A stretch of DNA of 40,277 nucleotides, from contig NZ_FTOG01000017.1 of the NCBI RefSeq assembly GCF_900156655.1, positions 1 through 40,277 on the forward strand, in the 5' to 3' direction. Origin of the DNA: Rhodobacter aestuarii. Lineage in GTDB: Bacteria; Pseudomonadota; Alphaproteobacteria; Rhodobacterales; Rhodobacteraceae. The notes under the pieces are model-generated. The model saw only the letters and a program-made list of their open reading frames with translations, was not told the DNA's origin and did no database searches. This document shows positions 8,116 to 16,719 of the stretch, piece after piece (within the stretch, counting starts at the first letter, position 1; every line of letters starts with the position of its first letter). The position numbers were made by a program, and so were the translations under genes.

Positions 8116-9810
8116 TCACTTCACCAGATAGGGGCGGCCACGCCGCGGGGGTTGTGTCAGCAGATCGCCATAGACCGGGAAATCGCCCATCAAGCGCGGC
8201 TGCATACCCTGATTGCGCAGGTTTTGCAGGAATTGACCAAAACCCGTGAGGTCCACCATCTGCGGCGCCTCTGTCAGCCGCCGCGTCGCGCGCGGGCTGA
8301 TTTCATCAATGATCGTCTGCAGCGGCTCCATCGGGTTTTCGATGAATTCCGCCATGTTCCAAATCCGCACCCGCGCTTTGACATACATCGAGCGCAGGAT
8401 GTTCAGATGATCGACCTCAATCTGCTGCAGCCGCGCCGCCTCGCGCCGGATTTCCAAGAAATTCATGTTGGAATGAAAAAGCGGCACCGCCCATGCGCCC
8501 GAAATGACCGAGATCTGCGCATTTGGATCGGTGGCGGTGAACCAGTTGATGTCTTGTGTGTCGCGAGGGCTGAACATGAAGCACTGCCGCTCGCCGCGCC
8601 CGTTCCAGATCAGGTTTGTCAGGAAGGCGCGGGGGTTATAATCGCGCAAGGTCGCACTGTCAGGGATGCAGCCGTTAAACATCGGCTCGCGACCCGCAAA
8701 TTCGGCGCGCTCCGGCCCGAACAAATGCCCATGCACCCGTGCGCCAACATATTTAGCAAGCCAGCCTTCAAAGTTCTCGAACAGGTCCGAAAACCCTTGG
8801 AAAATGGAGTAATGCGCCGAGGTTTTGCCATTTTCATGGTCTTGCCGGGGGAAGCGGCTTTGCATGTAAAGACCGGGGCGGCCCTTGGTGCGCCGCTCCA
8901 CCGCCTTGGAAAAAAGCCGGTCAATTTTGGAGGGGTTCGGCTCTGCAATGCTTTCCGCCGGGCGTTCCGACAGGAAGTTTGCGTAGAGCTTGTCGGCCTT
9001 GGGCCAAATTTTGCGCGCCACAAAGCAATCTGAGCGCCGCAAAAGCTGCAGATGGTCATCGTAAAAGATATGCGGCTTGCCCTGATAGTCGAACTTCGAC
9101 AGCGTCAGCGAGCGGCTTTCGATATTGCTCGAATAGAGCCGCGCGAGCGATTGGAAGTAGCTTTCATCCGGAATCCAGACCCGCGAGAAATAGCGGTCAT
9201 AGGTGGGGCGGTCCGGGTCTTGCAAAATGGCGCTGAGCGTGCGGCGGCTTAGGCACCACCATTGGCTGCCCAGATGCGGCACAATCCCGCCGGGAATGCG
9301 CCGCTTCACGCCCAAACGCCGTTGTAGCCGGACGTAGCGGTCAAACAGCCTGCGCTGTTTTTTCCATGAAAACGGGAAGCGCAGCGTGAAGCGTTCCATA
9401 TCAATGCCGCCCACCGTCCAGCCCACCTCGGCGGTGGTGACGCTTTCGATGAAATCTGTCTGTGGGCGCGCGGCCAGATAGTCGTTCAGCTCATCTACCG
9501 GGCGCAGCGGCAGGCAAGAGCCAGAGGCCAAAAAGACGTGCTGCACCTCGGGGTGGCGATCCAGCATTTGCTCGGCCCCGGCTTGCGCGGCGGCGACCAA
9601 AGACCATGTGCCCCATTCGCATTTTTGCCGCTTGGAGAAAGAGACATTGCTCAGGTCTGCCAAGCTGCGGCCAAGGGCGGCGTAATCGTGCTGAGAGACG
9701 CGCGCATCGACATGAATCACCACCGGGGCGCCATGCGACCCCCAGTAGCGTGCCACCTGCGCCGCCCGATCAAAGGCGGTGTGGCACATCATGATGAAGC
9801 CGACTGTCAC
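8116..9810 (-). CDS. GT14 (Core-2/I-branching type) glycosyltransferase
   Basis: A 564-residue protein. The first 300 residues match the Core-2/I-branching enzyme family (beta-N-acetylglucosaminyl- or xylosyltransferase type): MTVGFIMMCHTAFDRAA, VIHVDARV, HVFLASGSCLPLRP, GSQWWCLSRRTLSAIL and WIPDESYFQSLA. The remaining 260 residues form the extra C-terminal domain that accompanies this family in Rhodobacterales (recognised from memory as a DUF5927-type domain). The start is a GTG with AAGGGG upstream, ten bases after the previous stop. No membrane segment is seen. Donor and acceptor are unknown; it lies between a GT2 gene and a sulfotransferase. Confidence 0.8.
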   Translation of the reverse strand: MTVGFIMMCHTAFDRAAQVARYWGSHGAPVVIHVDARVSQHDYAALGRSLADLSNVSFSKRQKCEWGTWSLVAAAQAGAEQMLDRHPEVQHVFLASGSCLPLRPVDELNDYLAARPQTDFIESVTTAEVGWTVGGIDMERFTLRFPFSWKKQRRLFDRYVRLQRRLGVKRRIPGGIVPHLGSQWWCLSRRTLSAILQDPDRPTYDRYFSRVWIPDESYFQSLARLYSSNIESRSLTLSKFDYQGKPHIFYDDHLQLLRRSDCFVARKIWPKADKLYANFLSERPAESIAEPNPSKIDRLFSKAVERRTKGRPGLYMQSRFPRQDHENGKTSAHYSIFQGFSDLFENFEGWLAKYVGARVHGHLFGPERAEFAGREPMFNGCIPDSATLRDYNPRAFLTNLIWNGRGERQCFMFSPRDTQDINWFTATDPNAQISVISGAWAVPLFHSNMNFLEIRREAARLQQIEVDHLNILRSMYVKARVRIWNMAEFIENPMEPLQTIIDEISPRATRRLTEAPQMVDLTGFGQFLQNLRNQGMQPRLMGDFPVYGDLLTQPPRRGRPYLVK

Positions 9811-9820
9811 CCCGCGCCCC

Positions 9821-10831
9821 TTACGCCCAATTGCCTTTTGACATCAGCCCGAGAATCTCAAGCTGGCGCCAGTTGATGTACCGCTCAGACCATTTGGTCC
9901 ACAGATCGGGCTGGTTGCTCAGCCGCTCGTTATAGGCCTGATACTCGCGCGAACTGGCATAATGCTCGCGCCGTTCCATCTCTTCGCTAACCTTCTCGGT
10001 CAACGGCGACAGGAACTTTGCGTGCAACAAACACCCTGATGGTTTTTCCCCACCCCAAGCATCATAGACCATGTTCAGCCCGCGCGGCAGGATCATATGC
10101 GTCGACGAGGCAAAGACATAGCCGCGCTGCCATTTCACCAGCGGGATCTTGTTGAGCGCCGGGGCCGAGATTGGATCATCGGCAAAGAAGGTCCGCGCGC
10201 GTGGCCCGCCTTGAATCCACAGGTTCCGCATCGCGTTGTTGCGTGAGATCATGTAATTGCCGGCATCAAACCACGATGCAATTTCAAACGGGTTTTGCCC
10301 TTCCCGATAGGGCACCGCATCCACTGGCCCTTTGGGATACATATCCACCAGCATCGCCGGGAACGAGCGGATGTCATAAGTATCCAGCCAATCGGTCAGC
10401 GCGTCGATCGGGCGGGTATCGCAAAACGGGTAGACAAAGAATTCATCGGGGTCGACCACCAGCACCCAATGCCCGGTGCCATGACGGCGCAACAGGTGGT
10501 TGAGCCAATCCATCCCGAAATTTGCGGATTTATACGAGCCATAGCTGACCCAGACAGAGCAATCCTCTTGGCCGGCCAAATACTCGCGCGAGCCATCCTC
10601 GCTGCCATTATCGACGAAGATGAAATGCTTCACCCCAAGGTCACGATAATAGCGCAGAAAATACGGCAGGCGGATGCGTTCATTGCGCAGCGTGCAAAAG
10701 ATCAAAACATCGGAAGATTTGATCTGCACAGTGCGATCGGCGACGACCGAAAGCTCGCGGCGTTTGCGAAACGCGCGTATCTGGCGGAAACGGCGCTTGC
10801 GCCGCAGCCTGATGAGCTCTCTGATTTTCAA
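9821..10831 (-). CDS. GT2-like glycosyltransferase (Glyco_tranf_2_4 type), copy 2
   Basis: A 336-residue glycosyltransferase with an N-terminal basic region, then DVLIFCTLRNERIRLPYFL, the loop HFIFVDNGSEDGS, and the metal site VVDPDEFFVYPF. It is a clear paralog of the product of 11010-12032, with similar length and motif order. The start is a TTG preceded by TAAAGGAG at the right distance. A 178-bp gap before it, longer than other gaps in the cluster, may hold a promoter. Its specificity cannot be inferred. Confidence 0.8.
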   Translation of the reverse strand: MKIRELIRLRRKRRFRQIRAFRKRRELSVVADRTVQIKSSDVLIFCTLRNERIRLPYFLRYYRDLGVKHFIFVDNGSEDGSREYLAGQEDCSVWVSYGSYKSANFGMDWLNHLLRRHGTGHWVLVVDPDEFFVYPFCDTRPIDALTDWLDTYDIRSFPAMLVDMYPKGPVDAVPYREGQNPFEIASWFDAGNYMISRNNAMRNLWIQGGPRARTFFADDPISAPALNKIPLVKWQRGYVFASSTHMILPRGLNMVYDAWGGEKPSGCLLHAKFLSPLTEKVSEEMERREHYASSREYQAYNERLSNQPDLWTKWSERYINWRQLEILGLMSKGNWA

Positions 10832-11009
10832 CGCCTGCTCCTTTAGACCTTAATCGCGTTGTCGCCGAAATTGATTTCCGGTCGGTTAAACGGTCCACAT
10901 CTTGTGCTGTGATCCCCTGCTCTGAACGCGACAAGACCTCTAATGTTCAATGACTTGTCATACTTAACATACGCGGAGTTTCTAGGTCGGTAAACTCCTC
11001 TGAAACCCG

Positions 11010-12032
11010 TCATGCCTTCCATGCGCCCGGTGTCATCAGCCCATCTTCTACCAACCCTTGCGGCCCGCGATAGCTGCATGATTCCGCCGTGCTAAGATCG
11101 GGGTCTGCGGCGACCCCGGCGTAATAGGCATCATAATCCTTGCAATGGGTGAAATGCTCGCCGCGCAACTGCTCAGATTTGGCGCGTTCGGGGGCGCCTT
11201 CCAGAAATTTTGTGTGCAATAGAACCCCGGTGGGCAAGTTTAGCCGCGCATCAAAGGCCCGGTTTAGCCGCCGCGGAAGCGCGACATGGGTGGAACTGAC
11301 ATAGGCATAGCGCCAATTCCATTTCACCAGCGGGATTTTGTGCAGATGAGGCGCAAGCTCTGGTCTGTCGGTGAAGAAGCAGCGTTTGCGCGGCCCGCCT
11401 CGGATCGAGATATTGCCAAATCGCGCCTGCTGTTCCCAAGTGTAGCCCTGCGCATCATAAAGCGGCAAAGCCTTGGTCGGATCATCGCCCGGGTCTGAAT
11501 GCGCGGTTGAAAGCGGCCCAGGCGGATAAAGATCCAGCATCAGCGCGCCAAAACTGTTTGCGCCCTGCGCCTCCAGCCATGCGGTTAGCTGTTGCAGCTT
11601 TTGGGTTTCGCATCCGGGGTAGACCAGCAATTCATCCGCATCGACCGTCAGGCACCAATGGCGCTTGCCGTAATGGAGCAAAAGCCAACTGATCCAATCC
11701 ATCCCAAAGCGCGAGGCGCGATAGCTTGCTTGCGTCGACCAGACGGACACATCCGGCGCGTGTCGCAGAAGCTCCAGCGTGCCATCGCTGCTGTCGTTCA
11801 CAACAATGAGGAAATGGGCGACCCCAAGTGCACGGTAATGCTGCAAAAAATAGGGGAGCCGCAGCGCCTCGTTGCGCATCGTGGCAAATAGCAGGATGTC
11901 CTCAGGTTTCAGGATCGCGGTGCGGTTCTCCACACGACGCAATGCGTGACGCGCGCGCAATGCACGCCACAGCAACCTTCGCCGTTTCAACCGCAGCCGA
12001 TAGCGCGCCCGCAGCTTTGAGAATGCACCCAT
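11010..12032 (-). CDS. GT2-like glycosyltransferase (Glyco_tranf_2_4 type), copy 1
   Basis: A 340-residue paralog of the 9821-10831 product. Shared features are the arginine-rich N-terminus, EDILLFATMRNEALRLPYFL, HFLIVVNDSSDGT and the metal site LTVDADELLVYPG. The ATG is preceded by a small hairpin (CCCCGC/GCGGGG, 12033-12052) whose loop exposes an AGAGGGG ribosome binding site. It lies 91 bp after galE. The pair probably arose by duplication and then diverged. Confidence 0.8.
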   Translation of the reverse strand: MGAFSKLRARYRLRLKRRRLLWRALRARHALRRVENRTAILKPEDILLFATMRNEALRLPYFLQHYRALGVAHFLIVVNDSSDGTLELLRHAPDVSVWSTQASYRASRFGMDWISWLLLHYGKRHWCLTVDADELLVYPGCETQKLQQLTAWLEAQGANSFGALMLDLYPPGPLSTAHSDPGDDPTKALPLYDAQGYTWEQQARFGNISIRGGPRKRCFFTDRPELAPHLHKIPLVKWNWRYAYVSSTHVALPRRLNRAFDARLNLPTGVLLHTKFLEGAPERAKSEQLRGEHFTHCKDYDAYYAGVAADPDLSTAESCSYRGPQGLVEDGLMTPGAWKA

Positions 12033-12079
12033 CCCCGCCCCCTCTTGCGGGGCAAGTATTCATATTTCGGGGGGCGAGG

Positions 12080-12109
12080 CCAGTGCCTAGCCTACGAAAG
12101 AGGCACTGG
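12080..12109 (-). other. Intercistronic hairpin after galE
   Basis: A perfect 8-bp inverted repeat CCAGTGCC / GGCACTGG with a 14-base loop lies between galE and the next glycosyltransferase. There is no T-tract on either strand, so it may be an mRNA-end or attenuator structure and not a strong terminator. Confidence 0.4.
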
Positions 12110-12123
12110 GCTCAAAGAATGGC

Positions 12124-13110
12124 TCAGCTGTCGTAATGCCCGTTTTGATGCCAGCGCCAAGCATCGGCAATCATCGTGGTCAGGTTGCTGCGCTTCGGGG
12201 TCCAGCCCAGATCACGCTCTGCTTTGGTGGAGCCAGACACCAGAACGGCGGCATCGCCGGGGCGACGGTCACCTTCAATGATCGGCACTTCGCGATTGGT
12301 CACCGCTTGCGATTGCGCGATCACTTCGCGGACTGAGAACCCCTTGCCCGAGCCAAGGCAGAACACATCCGAGCCTTTGCCCGCTTCCAGCCATTTGAGG
12401 CCAAGCACATGGGCATCGACCAGATCGCAAACATGGACATAATCGCGGATGCAGGTGCCATCGGCGGTCGGGTAGTCCGAGCCAAACACCGTCAGCGCGG
12501 GGCGGCGCCCGTCAATCGCATCAAGCATCAGCGGGATCAGGTGCGTTTCTGGCTGGTGGAATTCGCCCACCTCGGCCTCCGGGTCGGCCCCTGCCACGTT
12601 GAAATAGCGGAAGATCACCGAATTGAGGCCGTGGCTCGCGCCGAAATCACGCAGCATGTCTTCAATCGCGCGTTTCGAGCCACCATAGGCATTGATCGGG
12701 TGCTGCGGCGTGGTTTCATTGAGCACCACACCATCTTGATCGCCATAGGTCGCGCAGGTCGACGAGAAGACGAAATTCTGACAGCCCGCCGCGCAGGCAG
12801 CCTCAATCAGGCTCAGCGACGAGAGCACATTATGGCGCCAATATAGCCCCGGATTGCGCATCGACTCGCCCACAAGGCTAAGCGCTGCGAAATGCATCAC
12901 GGCAATCGGCTCCCAACGGGCAAAAACCGCATCAAGGCGGTCGCGATCCATCAGGTCGCCTTCTTCCAGCGGGCCGAATTTCACGGCCTCGCGCCAGCCG
13001 GTAACAAAGCTATCATAGGTGACGGGTGTATAGCCTGCATCGCGCAAGGCTTTACATGCGTGGGAGCCGATATAACCGGCCCCCCCGGTGACAAGGACGT
13101 TTTTCGACAT
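12124..13110 (-). CDS. galE: UDP-glucose 4-epimerase
   Basis: Interconverts UDP-glucose and UDP-galactose through an NAD-bound 4-keto intermediate; cytoplasmic. The Rossmann loop VTGGAGYIGSH is at residues 7-17. The catalytic serine region is FVFSSTCATYGD, and the Y-x3-K motif is NAYGGSKRAIEDML. Length of 328 aa is standard. It starts two bases after galU, so the two are a unit that converts glucose 1-phosphate to UDP-glucose and UDP-galactose for the glycosyltransferases downstream. Confidence 0.93.
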   Translation of the reverse strand: MSKNVLVTGGAGYIGSHACKALRDAGYTPVTYDSFVTGWREAVKFGPLEEGDLMDRDRLDAVFARWEPIAVMHFAALSLVGESMRNPGLYWRHNVLSSLSLIEAACAAGCQNFVFSSTCATYGDQDGVVLNETTPQHPINAYGGSKRAIEDMLRDFGASHGLNSVIFRYFNVAGADPEAEVGEFHQPETHLIPLMLDAIDGRRPALTVFGSDYPTADGTCIRDYVHVCDLVDAHVLGLKWLEAGKGSDVFCLGSGKGFSVREVIAQSQAVTNREVPIIEGDRRPGDAAVLVSGSTKAERDLGWTPKRSNLTTMIADAWRWHQNGHYDS

Positions 13111-13112
13111 GA

Positions 13113-14006
13113 TTATTCCGCGGCGTCCCGCATCGCCATCATGTCGCCCAAGAAGTCCGTGAACTCGTCACGCAGATCGGGGCGCGCAAGGCCAAAGGCG
13201 ACGGTGGCTTGCAAGAAGCCCGCTTTCGAGCCGCAGTCATAGCGTTGCCCGCGGAAACGGAAGCCGTAGACCGGGTTGCCATTGTCGATCTCTTCGGCGA
13301 TCGCATCGGTCAGCTGAATCTCGCCGCCCGCGCCCTCTTTCTTCTTGTTGAGGTTCTGCATCACCTTCGGCGTCAGGATGTAACGGCCGATCACGGCGAG
13401 GTTCGACGGCGCCACATCCGGGGCGGGTTTCTCAACCATGCCCTTTACGCGCACCAGAGAGCCCATGTCTTCGGAAATATCCAGAACCCCGTAGGACGAG
13501 GTTTTGTCATGCGGAACTTCCATCGCGGCAACGATATTGCCGCCGGTTTCCGAATGCGCTTCCATCATCTGCTCCAAGCAGGGCTTTTCGGCGGCGATCA
13601 CGTCATCGGTCAAGATCACCGCGAAGCTCTCGTTGCCAATCAGGCGGCGCGCACACCAGACCGCATGGCCCAGGCCCATAGGCCGGTTCTGGCGCACATA
13701 GGCGATGGCCCCAGAGTCCATATTGGTGGTTTTGAGAGCTTCCAGAAGCTCCGTCTTGCCCTTCTTGCGCAGCGAGGTTTCCAACTCGGGCGCATCATCG
13801 AAATAATCCTCAAGCGCGGATTTTCCGCGCGAGGTCACAAAGATAAATTCCTTGATCCCGGCGGCGCGGGCTTCGTCGATGGCGTATTGGATCAGCGGGC
13901 GGTCAACCAGCGTCAAAATCTCTTTCGGGATCGACTTGGTGGCGGGGAGAAAGCGGGTTCCGAGGCCTGCAACTGGAAAGATCGCCTTCGTTACCTTGCG
14001 TTTCAT
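13113..14006 (-). CDS. galU: UTP-glucose-1-phosphate uridylyltransferase
   Basis: Makes UDP-glucose from UTP and glucose 1-phosphate. The nucleotide-binding motif FPVAGLGTRFLPATKSIPKE (residues 10-29) and LVDRPLIQYAIDEA are diagnostic, as are VEKPAPDVAPSNLAVIGRYI and GGEIQLTDAIAE. Length of 297 aa fits. AAAGGTGAT precedes the ATG. A 151-bp gap separates it from kdsB, so a separate promoter is likely. Confidence 0.94.
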   Translation of the reverse strand: MKRKVTKAIFPVAGLGTRFLPATKSIPKEILTLVDRPLIQYAIDEARAAGIKEFIFVTSRGKSALEDYFDDAPELETSLRKKGKTELLEALKTTNMDSGAIAYVRQNRPMGLGHAVWCARRLIGNESFAVILTDDVIAAEKPCLEQMMEAHSETGGNIVAAMEVPHDKTSSYGVLDISEDMGSLVRVKGMVEKPAPDVAPSNLAVIGRYILTPKVMQNLNKKKEGAGGEIQLTDAIAEEIDNGNPVYGFRFRGQRYDCGSKAGFLQATVAFGLARPDLRDEFTDFLGDMMAMRDAAE

Positions 14007-14157
14007 ACATCACCTTTGCTGTTAGAAGCTATGAGTGCGAAATCCTTGTGCACTCCACGCATACTGTCTCTTTTTGGGTCATTCCTCAAGCGTGTGGTAT
14101 ACGAAAGGTTAAGTGAAACAAATACGACACCAAGGTGACGTTCTTTGGCGCATTGGG

Positions 14158-14958
14158 TTACGCGAGGCCCATTTCCGCCATCATGGATTCAATCCGTGGC
14201 ACGTCCGAGGGGTTGTTCAACTCCCAAAACTGCCGCCCGCGCGATTCGACTTCGACGCAAAGAACAGCGCGCCCGTTTTCCAAAAACCGCAGTTGTTCCA
14301 GCCCTTCGAGCGTTTCAAGCGGGCCAACCGGCCAGTTCGGATAGGCGGCGAGCGTCTCAGGCCGATAGGCGTAAACCCCCACGTGGTGAAACACCGGCGT
14401 CGGTTCCTGTGCGCTATAGGGTCGGGAGGTAAAGGGGATCACTTCCTTGGAAAAATAGAGCCCACGATTGTCTGTGCCAAAGACAGCGGTCGTGCCGCCC
14501 ACCCGATCATGGCGGCGATCTTCGCGCAGGCTTTCCAGCATCGCGCCTTCGCAGCGCAGCACCGGGGTCGCGAGTTCGGCCCAAGGGTTGGCGCGCAACC
14601 CGGCGAGCAGATCCTCAATGAACCAAGCGGGCGTCAGGGGGGCATCCCCTTGCAAGTTCACAACAATGTCATAGCCGCCGCCAAGGCTCGCCAGCGCCTC
14701 GGCCACGCGCTCGGTGCCGTTGGCGCAATGATCGGAGGTCATCACCACTTCGGCGCCAAAGCTGTTGGCTTCCGCCTCAATGCGTTCGTCATCGGTGGCC
14801 ACGACAACGCGGTCCACGCCTGAAACCGCCATTGCTGCTTCCCAACTGCGCTGGATCAGCGTTTTAGAGGTTCCATCGGCGCCGCGCAAATGCACGAGCG
14901 GCTTGGCAGGATAGCGCGTTGAGGCGTAACGCGCGGGGATCACAATAAGAACAGACAT
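14158..14958 (-). CDS. kdsB: 3-deoxy-manno-octulosonate cytidylyltransferase
   Basis: Activates KDO as CMP-KDO for lipid A-core synthesis. The N-terminus VLIVIPARYASTRYPAKPLV is the family signature, followed by VVVATDDERIEAEA and HCANGTERVAEA. Length of 266 aa is slightly above the usual 245-255. ATG 14958 overlaps the cysQ stop as TGATG. Together with kdsD at 2612-3568 it gives two of the KDO pathway enzymes in this window. Confidence 0.92.
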   Translation of the reverse strand: MSVLIVIPARYASTRYPAKPLVHLRGADGTSKTLIQRSWEAAMAVSGVDRVVVATDDERIEAEANSFGAEVVMTSDHCANGTERVAEALASLGGGYDIVVNLQGDAPLTPAWFIEDLLAGLRANPWAELATPVLRCEGAMLESLREDRRHDRVGGTTAVFGTDNRGLYFSKEVIPFTSRPYSAQEPTPVFHHVGVYAYRPETLAAYPNWPVGPLETLEGLEQLRFLENGRAVLCVEVESRGRQFWELNNPSDVPRIESMMAEMGLA

Positions 14959-15755
14959 CACTTCGCCAACAAGACGCCGGGGGCAAAGGCGATGAAGAAC
15001 GGGTTGGCAAAGCCTTCCTTGCCGTAGGTGAAGGGGCTGTGGTCATCAAACCGGACGACCTCGCCACCGGCACCGCGCAAGACGGCATCACCCGCCGCCG
15101 TGTCCCATTCCATCGTGCGGCCAAGGCGCGGATAAAGATCGGCCTCGCCCGTGGCAACCAAGCAAAACTTGAGCGAGGAGCCAGCCGAGGTCATGTCTTT
15201 CACCGCATATTGCGCGATGTAATCATCGGTCGCCTGATCACGGTGCGATTTCGAGGCCACGACCATCAAGGCGCGATTATCGGGCATCGAGACCGAAATC
15301 GGATGTTGCGTGCCGATGGTTTCTTTGTCGAACTCTGGCCCTTGTTCTTCCACCGAGCGCCCATCGGCGAGCGTATAGAACAGCCGCCCTTTGGCGGGCG
15401 CATAAACCACACCGCGCAGAGGCACGCCATTTTCGACATAGGCGATATTCACTGTGAAATCGCCGCGGCGCTGCACGAATTCTTTTGTGCCATCAAGCGG
15501 GTCGACGATCAGGAAGGTAGAGACACTCTGCCCATGCGAGGCGGCTTGTTCTTCCGTCACAAGCGCCATTTGCGGGAAGGCCTCAGCCAGACCGGCGGAA
15601 ATCAGCGCATCGGCGGCTTCATCGGCTTCGGTCACGGGCGAGGCATCCGATTTCGTCTTCACCTCGAAATCGGGGGCGTTGTAGATCTCCATGATCCGGT
15701 CCCCGGCCTCGAGCGCAAGGCGGCGCATGACGGTCACAAGGCGGTCGAAATCCAT
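14958..15755 (-). CDS. cysQ: 3'(2'),5'-bisphosphate nucleotidase CysQ
   Basis: Hydrolyses PAP (the by-product of sulfotransferases and of PAPS reduction) to AMP and phosphate. It is an inositol-monophosphatase fold protein with Mg-binding motifs: the TEEQ region (LVTEEQAASH), VDPLDGTKEFV and WDTAAGDAVL. Length is 265 aa. ATG 15755 is chosen because GGAGGG lies four bases upstream; an ATG three codons earlier is itself part of that binding site. It is first in the minus-strand series that ends with the sulfotransferase, which suggests PAP recycling for glycan sulfation. Confidence 0.9.
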   Translation of the reverse strand: MDFDRLVTVMRRLALEAGDRIMEIYNAPDFEVKTKSDASPVTEADEAADALISAGLAEAFPQMALVTEEQAASHGQSVSTFLIVDPLDGTKEFVQRRGDFTVNIAYVENGVPLRGVVYAPAKGRLFYTLADGRSVEEQGPEFDKETIGTQHPISVSMPDNRALMVVASKSHRDQATDDYIAQYAVKDMTSAGSSLKFCLVATGEADLYPRLGRTMEWDTAAGDAVLRGAGGEVVRFDDHSPFTYGKEGFANPFFIAFAPGVLLAK

Positions 15756-15879
15756 TTTTCCCTCCATTCGGCCCAAGTTCGGCCAGATTGCCATGCGATA
15801 GCGCAGACTTTATGGTGTGCCGTCAAGGGAACGGCAAGTTTTCAGTGCAAAAATCCCGGTCGGCCAGCGCGGCGGAGTC

Positions 15880-16701
15880 ATGTTCAGAGCAGAACGCAGC
15901 AAAAGTACCCTTGGTTCAGGCTTCAGTATTCTGGAGCTGATCTATCATGCCACCGTGCGTTCCATTCGCAAAACGCAACGGCATGCGATTTGGGGGCTCA
16001 TCCAGAACATCATGCAAACGGTGGTGCTCGTCATCACCTTCTACGTCATGTTCAACGTTCTGGGCCTGCGCGGCAATACGATCCGTGGCGACTTCCTGCT
16101 TTACATCATGTCGGGGATTTTTCTGTTCCTGACCCATACCAAAGCGATGGGCGCGGTTTTCGGCTCCGAAGGCTCTGCCTCGGCGATGATGAAACACGCC
16201 CCGATGACCACGGCGGTGTCGATCTCTGCGGCGGCCTTGGGCGCGCTTTACATCCAATTGCTGTCGATGTTCGTGGTGCTTTACCTCTACCACGCAACAA
16301 TGGGCCCGATCGAGATTTACAACTGGGTTGGCGCCATGGCGATGGTGATCCTGTCATGGTTCACCGGGGTGGCGCTGGGCATGGTGTTCTTGGCGATGAA
16401 GCCATGGAACCCAAGCTTGGTCTCCTTGATCCAAAGCGTTTATGCGCGGGCCAATATGATTGCCTCGGGCAAGATGTTCGTGGCGAACCTGCTGCCGCAT
16501 AAGATGCTGGTCTTGTTTGACTGGAACCCGCTTTTTCACACCATTGACCAAGCGCGGGGCTTTGCCTTCATCAACTACAATCCGCACTTTTCAAGCTGGC
16601 AATACCCCGTTTATGTGGGCATTGCTTTCTTGGCGATTGGCCTGATGGGCGAGTTTTATACCCGCCAGCATGTGTCCTTTAGCTGGGGTGCAAAGCACTA
16701 A
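15880..16701 (+). CDS. ABC-2 type polysaccharide export permease (KpsM-like)
   Basis: A 273-residue inner-membrane protein with about six membrane segments: NIMQTVVLVITFYVMFNVL, FLLYIMSGIFLFL, ISAAALGALYIQLLSMFVVL, VGAMAMVILSWFTGVALGM and others. It has the general shape of capsule and O-antigen export permeases. ATG 15880 begins the conserved part; a GTG at 15817 is possible. It would pair with a separate ATPase, which is not adjacent and must be elsewhere. It is divergent from cysQ and convergent with the LacI-family gene. Export of the glycan made by the neighbouring cluster is inference. Confidence 0.75.
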   Translation: MFRAERSKSTLGSGFSILELIYHATVRSIRKTQRHAIWGLIQNIMQTVVLVITFYVMFNVLGLRGNTIRGDFLLYIMSGIFLFLTHTKAMGAVFGSEGSASAMMKHAPMTTAVSISAAALGALYIQLLSMFVVLYLYHATMGPIEIYNWVGAMAMVILSWFTGVALGMVFLAMKPWNPSLVSLIQSVYARANMIASGKMFVANLLPHKMLVLFDWNPLFHTIDQARGFAFINYNPHFSSWQYPVYVGIAFLAIGLMGEFYTRQHVSFSWGAKH

Positions 16702-16719
16702 GCTTCGGGGAAGACCCGC

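Noticed and set aside
7675-9033. Long plus-strand frame opposite the sulfotransferase and GT14 genes
   Set aside because: It is a shadow of high-GC coding DNA; the minus-strand frames carry clear family motifs, and this one has none.
15039-16502. Long plus-strand frame crossing cysQ and the ABC permease
   Set aside because: It spans two unrelated real genes on opposite strands; there are no motifs and the sequence is rich in His, Arg and Gly, typical of antisense frames.
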